A stretch of DNA of 64,000 bases from Coriaria nepalensis (taxonomy: Eukaryota > Streptophyta > Magnoliopsida > Cucurbitales > Coriariaceae), in assembly GCA_027186245.1 (NCBI GenBank), contig CP114484.1, forward strand, positions 5,364,001 through 5,428,000, in the 5' to 3' direction. Shown one piece after another: positions 47,591-60,400 of this stretch (the first letter of the stretch is position 1; every line of letters begins with the position of its first letter). A program made the position numbers and the translations under genes. The notes under the pieces are model-generated. The model was given only the letters and a program-made list of their open reading frames with translations, was not told the origin of the DNA and ran no database searches.

Positions 47591-48499
47591 TAATTTTATT
47601 AGTTTTATTCCACACTTTCATTAGTTCTATTACACACTTTAATACTCATTGTTGATATCCAAATTCGTCTAGCAGTATGCTCTAAGATATTTAAGCTACA
47701 AAAGAAGAATACACAAAGAGAGTATTGAGGTTATGGCCAACAAACCTCTTTTGATGCCTAAGTTAAAAAACGTATCGAGTTGATAGATTTCTTAATGCAA
47801 TTGGAGTTATTGAGCGTGTACCTTTTATGCATTATGTTGGCATGTATTTATATGTTATTAATGTATGAGACCCTAATGAAATTTTCATTAATCAGATAGG
47901 TTATTTATTGCATGGGCCAAGGCCTCATGCTTTGGCTATAACCACCCTATGGGGGTTTCCTAATATTATTAGGTACCGAGGGAATCTTCGTTCTCGACCT
48001 TGATGTTGACCCCTAAGGGTGCCTGAGAACTCTAGACAAGTCGGCTCCAGCATGAACTTTGACTACTCAGCTCTAGCAATTGCTTTTTAAGGGAGATTTG
48101 ACTACACCATAATAGGATGGGCCTAAAAATAAGGCCTTAGTTTCCGAGCTGCTACTACTACAGTTATTGCTGCCTTGTCCGCTCAAGGGTACTGGCTCTT
48201 AGCCTCATTTAACACTTTGCTTGTGTAGTAGATAAAAATCTATTTGCTTCCTTCGCTTCAAATGATTATGGTGCTTACCGCTACCCCATTAACAACTACG
48301 TACAGGGTTAATTCTTCCCCTAGCATAGATTTTGTAAGTCTCGACATCTTAGCCAAACACACATGTAGCTCTTAAAAAGCTTCATCTTCTTGATCAGTCC
48401 ATCCTTGGCTTTCCTTATTCCTTAGAGCCTTAAAGAATGGCAAACACTTGTCTACTGACCAGCTTATGAAGCGGTTGAGGGTTTCCCTCCCTTCCCATT

Positions 48500-49250
48500 C
48501 ATTAAACCTTACTATTTTTTCTGGCTCCTCGGGGCCTATAAGTCTAAGATCGCCTGAACTTTTTTACAATTGGCCTCGATTCCTTGGTAGTGTATAATGT
48601 ACCCTAAAAATTTCCCAACGAGACTCTGAACACGCACTTTTTTAGATTCAGCTTCATACCAAAGTGATTCATAACTTAAAAGGCCTCATCTATATATTTT
48701 TCATGGTCAGTGTTCTTGAGGTTTTTTACCAATATGTCGTCGATGTATATTTTCATGGTTTTTCCAATGAGTTCTTTGAACATTCCATTAATAAGGTGTA
48801 GGAACATGGCCCCCATATTTTTTAAGCCTGAATGACATTACTTGATAGTACAATCCTTAGTCCTTTAAAAATGACATTTTCTCTTGATCTCTTCCCATAG
48901 CCTTATCTGGTTATAGCTGAGTATACATCCATGAAGCTGAGTAGTTGGTGACTAGTGGTAGCATCTACCAACAAGTTAATACTTAGTAAAGGGAAGCTAT
49001 CTTTTGGGGATGCCTTGTTTAAGGTCAGTGAAGTTCATGCACATTCTCTACTTCTCATTCGGTGTTCTGACCATTATCACATTTTCCAACAAGTCCGGAT
49101 ACTGTACCTCCCTAATGGCATAAATGCTGAGGAGTTTTTCGATCTCCTCTACGATGGCTTTCTTCCTCCTCAGTGAGATTTCTCTTTTTTTTTTCCATAC
49201 TAGCTTCGCCCCTATGGCCACTCTTAGCTTATACACAATCACTTACTCCG
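48500..49250 (-). pseudogene. Tat-type reverse transcriptase fragment
   Basis: The frame 49048-49242 carries the pre-RT and start of RT (EEIEKLLSIYAIREVQYPD). Downstream broken pieces around 48580-48680 give the palm-connection segment (GMKLN.KK and the following SLGKFLGY-like stretch). The usual catalytic YxDD box region is broken. Closest to Tat-type elements such as the one at 17.4-19.6 kb. Confidence 0.75.
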
Positions 49251-49647
49251 AGATTCTCATGAGGTTTATTGGATCCCATGTGAATACATCGAGGTTATGC
49301 TTTAAGCATCTTGATATTCATCTATGATCATTAGCTTGTAGCCTTGCTCTTAATTTTAGTAATCTTCCCTCAGTAAACTCTAATGCTTTGATAGCATCGG
49401 CTGAGAAAACTCTAGCAGTATAACCTTAAATAGTTATAACCTTGTCTTTATCAAAATTTTGTCTCCCCTTTCATCGAGGTCACATAACATTCACTTGTCT
49501 TACTTTGGCTCCCCCTTGCTACGCCGATGTCGTTCTTTGTTGGGAACTTCATTGCAAGGTGTCACATGGAAATGACTTATTTTAGTCATTCACATAGTGT
49601 CCTCCAAGGATAACGTTATACCCTGATGGTATGTTATGATGAGGAAC

Positions 49648-49890
49648 TTAACCGTTATTGTGGCATGTCATGGGGAGGCAAATCATTCTTTTAGGATATA
49701 CAAAATTTCTAGATATTCTTGATAATAGTATTTTGGATGGGCACAGTTCAACATTACCGAGACCCATCTCTTGGAATATAGCCAAAGTGATGTCGTCCAC
49801 CGAGCTACTATTGTCCACAAGTATTCGACGTATCAGAGTTGTGGCTACAATGGTCGTGATTACGCATTTTTGTGAGGGAAGATCCCTCAT
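49648..49890 (-). pseudogene. Retropepsin fragment of Tat-type element
   Basis: An 80-residue frame with ILVDNSSSVDDITLAIFQ, the retroelement aspartic protease active-site segment in which the usual DTG is DNS. The frame continues into the flap region. Stops lie on either side. Confidence 0.7.
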
Positions 49891-50199
49891 TCGTCATTCC
49901 CATCAAATTTCTTCTCTAGCATTGCACTGCGACTTACTGCTGCTACCACATATATCTAAAGTTGTTGGGTCTCTCGCAGCCATTCCCTCATTTTCCTACA
50001 TAAGTCCCTACGTTCCGATCCTCCAATAATAACCCTTATTTCTCAGGTGTTGATTTGTGGGGCGAGGCTCGCATCCTCATATTTCTTCTCTCCTCTATCC
50101 CCCTTGCTCTGCTTCTCACCTTTTTGGACACAAATTCTTTGGGGAATCCTCGCTGGATTAGGGCTTCAATTTACTTCTTTAGGTGGTGACAATCGCCAA

Positions 50200-51200
50200 T
50201 ACGGTGCCCATGCTCTTAATGGACATAACAGTACAAGTTCATATTCATTTTCCTAAGGCCAGCCCTTAAGGGTAGGGGCTTTTTGAAGAGGTCCTGGTTC
50301 TCATACTTGGTGAAGATCACCTCGGCACTTGCATTTAGCGGTCTCAGCTTATACCGTAGCTTGATATCTCTCCGCTCGAGGCTCCTTTTTCGTTGCTTTC
50401 TCATATCCTCTATATTATAGCCTCTTTTTTCCACTTGAGGTTAGCATGTTTCTCCCCCATCCCTGAGTATGCTTTCATCTGTAACCAATAGATTTTATCA
50501 GCAACTCCTATTAGCCGTGCCTCACTTATGGCCTCCTCGGTAAATGTTGGATATTTGTCGGTGGAGGATTTGATAAGTTTCTTGTTGATCACTCCTTGTA
50601 TGAAGGTGTGTAGGATGCTATGGTCATTAGGCTTGTCACATTTTTTAGCAGCTCTATTGAACCGTTCTATAAAGTCGAGGCGTCCCTCTCATTCCTCTTA
50701 TCTTATTAACTTGAGGCTGGTTAGTGGAAGGCGCATAGTAGAGGCCCCTAAAAAGTTGGTTAAGAAGGGGTCACTCACTCGTCAAATGAGTTTATGGACC
50801 TTAGGGTCAGCCTTCGGAACCACTCCACCACAGCTCCTTCCAACGTGGTGGAAAAGGCATGACATAAGACTCCCACCATCATTCCTTGGAACTCCATATT
50901 CATTTGATAAGACTCAATATGTTCCCTTGGACCACTCGTCTCGTCATAATTCTATATTGGTGGACTTTTGAATTTAGATAGAACTTTATACTCCAAGATT
51001 GTGGTGGTAAACAGGTTACCCCTCTGCCTTTCTGCCTCGGCTAAAGGCAATGCTTCTTTTCATTTTATCGCCCTCTGGAGCTATTCTTACTTCTTCTTCC
51101 AATCTTCAGGAGAAAGGGAGCACTACCCACTTCTCTTCTCCTTCATTGCCTTGTGAGGGGTGACGCCATTATCCGAGTGTGAACCTTCCTCATCCATCTA
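50200..51200 (-). pseudogene. Gag of Tat-type element, broken
   Basis: The minus-strand frame 50410-50592 (FTEEAISEARLIGVADKIYWLQ) and the reverse strand of 50640-50900 read as the Tat gag capsid: a segment with the W-F and LTS-like core, then LIGVADKI. Frameshifts separate the pieces. Confidence 0.7.
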
Positions 51201-51770
51201 TTTTATGCCATTCATTTCTTTATCCCTAAGTGCACATATCTCCCTTCTTATGCAGGTGATGAGTTCCCTTCTTTCTTCATCTAGTGTGTTTTGTATAGTA
51301 TTGTTAACCCAATAATCTCTTTCAGGCTGGACATTTAAGGGCAGGGCCCTTCTCCTTTCATTTTTAGTCCGGGTTTCTCCTCTCGCATTTCCTAGGTGGC
51401 CCCCCTGATGTAGGGGCTGCTCTGCCTACTCAGGGTCCTGGTCCTGCCCGACTCCAAAGCGGGCCCTTCTTGCACCAGGCAGGAGCAAGGGGAGTTGTTG
51501 GAAGACGATGCACTGTTAGGTTTGACAACCAGAGGTGCTTACCTCTTTTAGATGTTCCATTCCCTTCTCAATGGGTTGACCGGTTTCTTGGAACTTTCAA
51601 TTAATAATGATGTCGAGCCCTCAAGATCAATGCTAAACAGTTGATGTTCATTTTCGTCCAAGAGTATGCTTCAAGTGTTTAACCTACGAAAAAAGAAGAC
51701 ATAAATGGAGTGTTGGCCCATGCTCTAGCCATAACTGCCGTATGAGGTTTCCTTATATTTTTTAAAATTA

Positions 51771-52459
51771 TGCTTGAAGTGTAATTTTGAGTTACAATAT
51801 TTAATTAAATATAATTAATATTCTAATTATATTTAGAGATATTTTAATCGAGATGTTAAACTACATGTGGAATATTTTCTAGGGGAATTAAAGATTATAT
51901 TTATAAACACGAGGTTTTAAGAATAAAGATTAGAAATAAATAGTAGTAATTTGTGAGCATAAAAGTAAGAGTAATCAGGTGCAAAGTCAAAACTCAAAAG
52001 TAAACATATAAAAAGGGTGTTGCGTCATAGTAACAACTGAAAAGGTTGTCCAACACCAACCGTCCTACGCGTATGTATAAGTCAGACACCTCCTCACCAG
52101 CTCTCTCTCACTCTACGTCATGCATGAGGCACCACGACGACACTATCGCTGATGCTGATGCTGATGCTGATGCTGATGAGGTGGGAGGTGGGAGGTGGGA
52201 GGTGGGATTCTGCGCATTTATCAGCCACCCCATTTTAAATAAATGGGTGTTCAGGTCTGTGCACAAAGCATTGGGTTTATTTCCGGGCTGGGCCATGCAT
52301 ATTGGGTGGGCTGGTCTAAAATGGGCTCAGCTGACAGGTGTTGTTGTTTTTATTTTTATAAAAAATATATTACTGTGAATTGTTATGTATTTTACTCTAA
52401 TGATTCCTATCATGATTTAAGTATATAACTTAAAATTATATGACTTTATCTTGATATAT
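51771..52459. other. Spacer with microsatellites
   Basis: AT-rich sequence with (GATGCT)5 at about 52151-52178 followed by (GGTGGGA)-like repeats to about 52206. The open frame 52046-52378 exists because of these repeats and shows no family resemblance. Confidence 0.55.
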
Positions 52460-52468
52460 TTATACTTA

Positions 52469-53427
52469 GGTTAAACTATTCTCAATTCACACTTTTCCTA
52501 TTTTCGTTCTTATATTTTCGATTGAATCGATATCATCTTTTGAATTTTCGTTTTTATTATGTTTCAGTCATTGGTGTTAACAAGCTGATAAGAAACAGAA
52601 CTTTTGAGATTTTTGTTTTTTCCGTTCTTCTTCCCCAGACAACCTCAGCCATTTTTACCAAGAGCTTGCCACTGTTCTGCTGCCGGTTGTTCCTCTCTTT
52701 TTTCATGGCTAATAAAGAGAAAAATACATGCTTTCTTTAAGAAACTAGATTTGATTTTGATTTATTTTCTTAAAATAATCAGATCAATCGATCTGGTTTC
52801 TCGAAGAAACTAGATTTGAGCTCGATTTGATTTCTTGGATGATTAATTGTGTAACTAGTAGATTATGTATGTATGGTTATTAATATATGTTCATATGTGT
52901 ATTACTGCAGAGAGTTAAGATCTATGACAAAACGTAGAACTAGTAGGGGAAGACAACATAGAAGGATTGAACTAAGTGGGGAAAAGAAAGTAAGAAGGAG
53001 AGCATAAAGTTAAAATGGATCTCGATCTTGTCTTAAGGAGAAAACAAAATAGAAGGGAAATTATGAAGAGAGAAGAGAGAAAAGTAAGGATGATAAATGG
53101 CGGAGCATGATGAAGAAATATACAGAGAAGAGAAGGGAAGATAATTGGAGAAGAGGGAAGGGAGAGGGAGGAGAGCGCTACTATGGGCAAAAATGGCGGA
53201 GGTTGTTTGGGGAAGAAGAATGGGGGAAAAAACAAAAAAACTCACAAGTTCAGGGGAGTTTTTAAATATTCTTAAATATTTTCTTATTAGTTTTCTAACC
53301 CCAAGGATTAAAAATCAGGGTTAAAATGAAAGTTGAAAGATGACATTAATCCAATCGAAAATATAAGAAAGAAAGTAAGAAAAGTTTGAAAATGGGAAAT
53401 TACTGTAACTAAAACAATAGTTTAATC
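52469..53427. mobile_element. Mutator-like MITE with long terminal inverted repeats, 959 bp
   Basis: The left arm (about 52469-52665) and right arm (about 53175-53427) are inverted copies of each other: for example TTCTTATATTTTCGATTG at 52508-52525 is inverted near 53365, and TTCTTCTTCCCCAGACAACC at 52625-52644 is inverted near 53210. Flanks are TTATACTTA (52460-52468) and TTATAATTA (53428-53436), a 9-bp duplication with one mismatch. Inverted repeats of about 200 bp and a 9-bp duplication fit the Mutator superfamily. The interior has no transposase. Confidence 0.78.
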
Positions 53428-53436
53428 TTATAATTA

Positions 53437-55699
53437 TTATTTTTTAATATTATAATAAAAATAATAAATAATAAATAATTTTATTGATGATTTAATATAT
53501 TAAATATTATATATATATAATTATTTATTTAAAATTATATATTTCATCAAATTTAATTATTAATAGTAGAGAAGAACTATTATTAATTTTTCATATGGCA
53601 TACCAATAATCGTAAAAGTAATTATTGATTTTATTTTATTTTTTAAGATATCAAAAGGGGGCCGGGCCCGAAAAAAAAATGATGCATAAGATAAAAATAA
53701 AAATAAAATTAAAATGAGGCCTTGATAAACAATAATTTATTTATTTAAAGGTATTCGAATATGTTATTTGAAAAAGAAACATGGTTTTAAAAAATATATA
53801 TAAAATTTAATAATAAAGTTTATTTTTATGAAAATAAATTTATGGACCATCTTCTTGTGTCATGGTTTTTCAAGTATATGGATGAAATAATTTAATTTTC
53901 AGTCTTGTTCACTATTAACTTATCCTATTCAAAATCTAAATGATTCTCATAAGGGATGATGATAGTGAAATTGGTGATGAAGGGAAAGATACTGATGACT
54001 TTTTTAATAGTGACACCGATATTTTAGAATTTTACTTTAGTCCTATTATTGGGATGGAGAGTAAAACATACGAGCATGGCTTTCAAAAATTGTAAAAAAA
54101 TATATATATATTGAAATTATATAATTTTAAAATTTTTTATTTATACGATGCTGCTTTGAGAGTCAGATTATGATGATATTAATTTATTAATGTCTTCAAA
54201 CAAATAATGATCTCTCCTTACTTTCTAGAATTTGAAGGGATTGATGTTGACATTAGAAGTTAATGTAACATTTAGGAGTCACAAGCAATATAGAAAAGGC
54301 CTAATGCAATATTGCATAGAGATACATGCTTTAGTTATATTAAAAATCAAGTATAATTAATTTAATTATAGATTAAATTAATAGGGAGAAAGTAATTAAT
54401 GATTTAATTTTTTTATATTGACTTTAAAGGTTAGGGGTAATGTTTATGGAGGCAAATTGTAGTGATGGAGGAGGAGGAGGAGGCTAGTGGTAGTCAGTGA
54501 GGCGAAATAAAAAATAAATAAATAAAATGAGTCAAAAAGTTTTAAATTTTAAAGTGAAAATATAAATAAATATTGTAAATTGAGTAATTTTAATAATTAT
54601 TTAATAAATACGTAATCATTCATTTTATATTCAACATAATTTTGAATTTATTATAATTAAAAATTAAAAGTGAGTATTTATTATAGTTACTAAATATTTT
54701 AAGTAATTATTTTAATTTATATTAAGTTTTGAGAATTTATTAAAAATTCTCCATATAATATTACACTTCTAATAAATTAATAGATGCACCGATTTAATTA
54801 GTTATATTATAATATATATCTCGAGAAAATCATTTTATTATAATTATTATCAATTAAAATTAGATTATACTTATTTTCACTCTTAATTCCACGACTCGAC
54901 TGGATTAGCTTATCTAAATTTCTATTTATGTCACTAAAATTGACATTTTTTACTAACCTTCCAAATATTTAAAAAAGAGAAAGCTACTAGCTGCTTGCTA
55001 TAAAGACCCTTTTATTTTCTTAAATTCAATTAGAAGCTCATCAAACAACCAGTAAATTAAAGCAAGCAATCTCAAAATGATAACCCATTTCTCTTCCACA
55101 GTTCCACAATAAATGCATATAAAGGATACAAGCAAAGAGACGCTCAATAGTTTTCAGACAGTCTACATCTAGAAACAAGAATTAGTTTGCAACCTACAAT
55201 CTTGTCATATGTAGGAAGAACATCTCATAATAAACACAGAAAACAACCTCACTAAAATAATTCCAAATTCTCCACTTTGGTCAACTATAAGACATTCAAT
55301 ATCAAAACCAGAGTTCACAATTCTAAATTCATATAGACGAGTAAGCAGATCCTGCACTTCCCTTGTTATGCATATTCGTTAGGCACAGGCCCAGGCCCAT
55401 TAAAAGTATAAGATCACAATTTTACAAGAGGCGTTATGGACTAGAAGAACATCAAATAATCCTTTTCGGCCTTTTGGGCTTTCTTTAAAGTTTCACTCAA
55501 AATTTTCTACACAACGGCTGGGGCAACTGATGTGGTAACGACTCCCATATTCTAGAAAAGTCCTCTTATCGTCTTCTGATAAAACCCCCTTCTCTATATC
55601 TCTTACAAACAAGTTGCTAGGGTTTTTATCTCATTTCTATTCTCATTTCCTCTTTCTTTTCTCTGCTACTGCACTTTTTTCCCGACCCCCCTAAACAAG
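53437..55699. other. Intergenic, upstream of CPN20
   Basis: AT-rich sequence. At 53945-54095 there is a possible remnant of a FAR1-type protein (see findings). GGGGGCCGGGCCC lies at about 53656-53668. From 55000 the base composition is less AT-biased and should hold the CPN20 promoter. Confidence 0.45.
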
Positions 55700-55888
55700 G
55701 TATATTGTATATTAAAATTATCCACTTCTGCTTCACCACTTGTACAATCAAAGCATAATTTCATCTCTTTCTTGTGTATATAGTCTTCGACAATGGTGGA
55801 TGTTAATCAAAGTCTTAGTTTGAATCTTGATAAGATATGAATTGTGTATTTGTTTGTTTCGTTTTTTATTTTTTGAGGATTGATTCAG
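55700..55888 (+). other. Predicted intron in the CPN20 5' UTR
   Basis: Donor AACAAG/GTATATT after a C-rich leader and acceptor GATTCAG/GAAATGG three bases before the ATG. Leader introns are common in plant chaperonin genes. Confidence 0.55.
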
Positions 55889-55891
55889 GAA

Positions 55892-57190
55892 ATGGCGACT
55901 ACTCAGCTCACAGCTTCCACTATCTCCGTGAGGCGCATGTCTTCATTTGAAGGTCTTCGACCTTCCGCGGCGAATTTTTCTCCCGCAGTTGACCATGTCA
56001 GAATTGGCGGTCTGACTCAGAGGTTTCGCGGCCTAGCTGTCAAAGCTGCGACCGTCGTTGCTCCTAAGGTATAATGGTTATAATGACTCGACTTCTTGTT
56101 TCTGAACAATTGTTGGCTCTCTTTGGTGTGATTAGATGTTTGTTCCTTGAGGGAAATGAGTCTGCCGTGATTCTTTGTTCTTAGGATTTGACGTATTCAA
56201 GTTTCACACTATTCAAACTTCTAAATCTTAAGGTAACGTTAATGTGGTTATGACTCTTCCTTCAGTACACATCGATCAAGCCTTTGGGAGATAGAGTTCT
56301 GGTGAAGATTAAAACTGCAGAGGAAAAAACCAAAGGTGGTATCTTACTTCCAACCACAGCTCAATCTAAACCACAGGGAGGAGAGGTTGTTGCTGTTGGA
56401 GAAGGCAAGTCAATTGGAAAGACCAAAGTGGATATTAGCGTAGAGGTGAGAGATTGTATTATCTATGACTTCCAAAATATGCCTTATCTTCATTTGTGTT
56501 TACTTTTTTCTTACTCGGTGCTTTTTACTTGATATGTAGACTGGAACCCAAGTTGTGTACTCCAAATATGCCGGGACTGAGGTGGAGTTGAATGGTTCAA
56601 AGCATCTTATTCTTAAAGAGGATGATATTGTTGGTGTTCTAGAAACTGATGACGTAAAGGATCTTAAACCCCATAATGACAGAGTCTTAATTAAGGTTTG
56701 TTACTCTCCAATTCTATTTTGACCATATTGTTTGTGGGTCTTGTGCTATATTAAGGGTTCCTTTGGGTTAGAGATTCAAACGTGAAAGCAGGAAGAAGAG
56801 TTTGGGAAACTTATATCATTTGGATTGATAATGAAGAACAACTTGGATTTTGGTTGAGTCAGATTTTCAAATTGGACTCTAGATGCAAACTGGAGTCTTA
56901 AACTAAGTCTAACAAGCTAGCTATTTTGGGTACAGGTTGCAGAGGCAGAGGAGAAGACAGCAGGAGGATTGTTGTTGACAGAGGCGACCAAGGAGAAGCC
57001 TTCCATCGGAACAATTATAGCAGTGGGTCCTGGTCCTCTTGACGAAGAAGGGAACAGAAAACCGTTATCAGTTTCCCAAGGGAACACTGTAATCTACTCA
57101 AAGTATGCAGGAAATGAGTTCAAGGGCAAAGATGGTTCCGACTACATTGCCTTGAGGGTGTCTGATGTTATCGCTGTGCTATCTTCTTAG
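55892..57190 (+). CDS. CPN20: Chloroplast 20-kDa co-chaperonin CPN20 (CPN21), double GroES domain
   Basis: Four exons: 55892-56068, 56266-56445, 56540-56695, 56936-57190; all in phase 0; 255 residues. It caps the chloroplast Cpn60 barrel and assists folding of Rubisco and other stroma proteins. Residues 1 to about 55 are a Ser/Ala/Arg-rich transit peptide. Two GroES-type domains follow in tandem, the first starting [11 protein letters not shown] with GGILLP and the second starting [11 protein letters not shown] with GGLLLTE; each has the mobile loop and the GEV or GTI turn. Double-domain Cpn20 is the typical plastid form. The first ATG in frame is at 55892. Next neighbour downstream, tail to tail, is the ARF gene; the same adjacency occurs in Arabidopsis (AT5G20720/AT5G20730, from memory). 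Confidence 0.97.
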
Positions 57191-57454
57191 TCTTTTTAGA
57201 TCTCTCATGATAAATTTTTAACGGCAATGAATATTTGAGGTGAAGTTCGTTTAAAATGTGGCATGTTGTGAATTATGAATTCGAACTTTTCGGCTTTATG
57301 ATTTATTGCTTCTTACCTTTAAATGCAATAACTTCTATGTGTGCAATAATTGATGCAAATTATATAGAAATGGATAGAAATGGAATAGCTAATGCTAACA
57401 CATGATTGTTAAAATTTCTCTTTGACATTTACATGAGAAATCAAAATAAACAGC
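57191..57454. other. Convergent spacer between CPN20 and ARF stop codons
   Basis: 264 bp that must contain both 3' ends. AT-rich, no obvious bidirectional terminator. Confidence 0.6.
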
Positions 57455-60400
57455 TCATCGATTGAAAGAGGCGGCAGAATTGTCATCAAACTGTCCTCTC
57501 CACGCATTTCCACTGTCGGTACCACTACAAGCTTGGTTAGAGACTTGTTGAATATGACCCAAATATCCATCCAGGCTCATCCTTTGAACTTCAGCTAATG
57601 AAAGTATCTTTATGCTCTGAACACAGCTTACGAAATCTCTGAAATAATTATAAACACTTACTCTTCTTTTTCAGATCAAATTTGCTTGAATCTTGGAAAA
57701 ATAAGGCAAGTAAAATTCAGAATTACTACTTACTCCCATGGATCATCTCCTACAAGAAGTATGTCATTTTCATGATCTACATAAACAAGCTTCCACTCAG
57801 TCCTTAATGGATTTTCTAGCTGCCCTTCAATCCCAAACATGCGCGCCAGATCGTTCCTGAGTTCATCGTATCCTTTGTAGCGTGTAATGTCGATACATCT
57901 CCCTACAGATCCCCGCTTTTGAACCTTCAAGATTTCAAAGAACTTTTAGGCATTTGAAAGTTGAGTCATAAGATAAGCTAAATTACTGTTTGTCCTTAAA
58001 ATAAACATCATCGTTAAGTTTCGTCCATGCACTTTATTTTGGTTCAAAATGGACATTTCGATTGTTCTAATGTCGAAATGAATCTAAAAAAGGGTATAGA
58101 GGAAAAAACGAGAGTAACTTAGTCTTGTGCTCAGATCATATGAAAGGGATAAAAAAAGGGAGGAAAGAAGACCTTTGTATATGTTCGCATTCTTTGAGAC
58201 TGGTTTGTCCACATTCCACCATTCAAAACTGCAGTTTCATTTATGGTAACGTCATTTGAGCAACTGGGCTTGAAAGACATGTTTTGGGGCACTCCAAGGG
58301 ACTGAGGACTGATATCAGCAGTGGAAAGCTCTGTTTCTATGTCTCTTGCTGTGCCTCCATAGTTGGAAAGTAAGTTCTGAAGATCTTTCTGTGAGTCGTA
58401 CCCTCTTGACAATAAAGTGTTATCTGGATTATTGAACCCATCAAGATTACCTGCTGCAAATGGAAGATTATTCCGAGGATGGGATTGAACATCATTTGTT
58501 TCCAAACAGAAAGTAGGGAGAGGGAAAGTCTGATGGATCGTGCTTGCATCTAGACAATATGATGTTCCGGAAGAGGATGCTTCCAATGGGTCTGAGATGG
58601 GTCCTTTGTACTTTAGTTGGTCTTGTCCCTTTTGGTTGACCAGGTCATGTTTGACTCGGTTTTCTGACGTTTGTAGAAGCTCTTGAAGCATATTGCTTGA
58701 TGGTTCAATAAATGAATCACCAGCTAGACTCATGGACCCTTGTTGGTTTCTGTTTGTAAAATTTGGTGGTGAGACCAGGGAATTGTTGGCGGAAGGGGAG
58801 GTTGAACATGATGGAGCATCTCCATCTGTCAGACCAGAATGGCCTCTTATTGCATTGAGCGGTTTAAACTGGGGTTGGGATAGAGGTTGGGATTGGGCCA
58901 CAGGAGGAATCTGGTGAGTTTGTATAGGGCCAGAAGTCGGGCACATGTTTGTGTTGTTGACAAGCTTCTCTGCTGGAAAGCTATTTGAGTTCATCTGTTG
59001 TTGCTGGGCTAAGTGCGGTAATTGCTGGTTTTGCTGATGGGCCTGCGTCTGCTGTTGATGTGGCAGCTGAGGTGGAAAGTTTGGACCCGCTTGGGAGAGT
59101 AACTGTTGCTGCTGCTGATGCTGTTGTTGTTGGGAGAGTAATTGTTGCTGCTGCTGATGCTGTTGTTGTTGGGAGAGTAATTGTTGTTGCTGCTGGTGCT
59201 GCTGCTGATGCTGTTGTTGCTGATGCTGCGACCTTTGTAACAGTTGTAACTGTATTTGTTGCTCAGACAGCATCTGATGTGGCGCTCTCTGCATTCTCTG
59301 TGAAAGGCTCTGTTGCAATAACTGCGCTTGCATCTGCTGCTGCTGCATTGGTAAGGAGATAGGCTGCTGCTCGATCTGTTGCTGGAAGTGTGAAGAATCT
59401 TGCGGTGAAGATATCAAATGGGATGGAATAATCTTAGCTAGCTGCTGTTGCTGAAGCTGAGAGCACATAACTGGTTGGTTGACTGATGAAACAACAGCAT
59501 TGTTTAACTGAGACGGTTGACTCAGCTGCTGTTCGGTCAATTTCTGAGTTTGTTGGTTTATGGGGTTCTGTAATAATTGCGGCGGTTGTAGTTGGTTCAC
59601 TTGGTTTGGTTTGTTGTTATACTGGAGATTTGGCGGGCCCTGGAAACTCAGTAACTTGGAGGGATCATCCGGGTTGAAGTTATTCAAAGGAGAGAGTATG
59701 GACGGGGAAAATCCAGATTGATTGGAAGGAAACTGATTATTTTGTTGCTGCTGCATGCTCATCCACTGGACTAGACTTAAGCCCGGAAGGGTATCCTTGA
59801 ACCCAAAGTCATCTCCAAGCCAGGGCATGGCTCGTTTGAAAGCCTTCTCCATATCGGACTCATCATCTGTAAAAAGTAGAACCATAGAGATCACCACAAG
59901 GCACAAGCAGATCATATGTGACTGTCTGAAAAGGAAGACAGCAACATTGTTGTGGCTAATTTACCTGGGATCCCAGATTGTTTTGGGAACTTTGGTCTGA
60001 AAAACGGAGGTGGACATATGTAGAACGGAGTTATTACAGGATCAATTTCCCATATTGATACTCGGCTTGGCCTTTCACCAGCCGCTGATTCATCCCATCC
60101 CACCTATCAAGATATTCCAAGACAGTCACAAAAATGTCTTTTCTCTTCTGTCTGGGTGAGCATTATTAATGCATGGAGAAATGTCGAAACTGGAGAAAAA
60201 AAAAAAGAAAAAAGGTGACCCAAAAGGACTAATAATTAATTACCTGAAGATTTCTCCACTGTGAATTTTTCCAGCGAACAGAATCCAAATCACTAATACC
60301 AGTTACAGTACCCATGTATCTTCTCACCCCTGAATCCTCTGTTTCAAACATCATTCTAAATCTCATTCCAAGCGAAATCTGGGTGTACATTGCTTTATTG

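Larger units (their letters stand above)
47591..51770 (-). mobile_element. Second Tat-type Ty3-gypsy element, internally deleted
   Basis: Minus-strand order from 51.8 kb down: partial LTR (51585-51770), gag (50.2-51.2 kb), protease (49648-49890), RT (48.5-49.25 kb), RNase H start (48.2-48.5 kb), LTR (about 47620-47990). The two LTR remnants share the words CAGTATGCTCTAAG/GAGTATGCTTCAAG, a GCTACAAAAGAAGA-like segment, GGCC.TGCTCTAGCCATAAC and GGTTTCCT. Integrase is missing, so the pol was cut before the left LTR. Frameshifts are frequent. Confidence 0.75.

Noticed and set aside
52046..52378. 110-codon frame with Asp-Ala repeats
   Set aside because: Caused by a GATGCT microsatellite; no start context or splice-linked continuation and no family match.
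54999..55540. Possible small gene upstream of CPN20
   Set aside because: No open frame of useful length and no recognisable motif; taken as promoter sequence.
58985..59362. 125-codon plus-strand frame rich in alanine and valine
   Set aside because: Antisense reading of the CAG/CAA-rich ARF exon.
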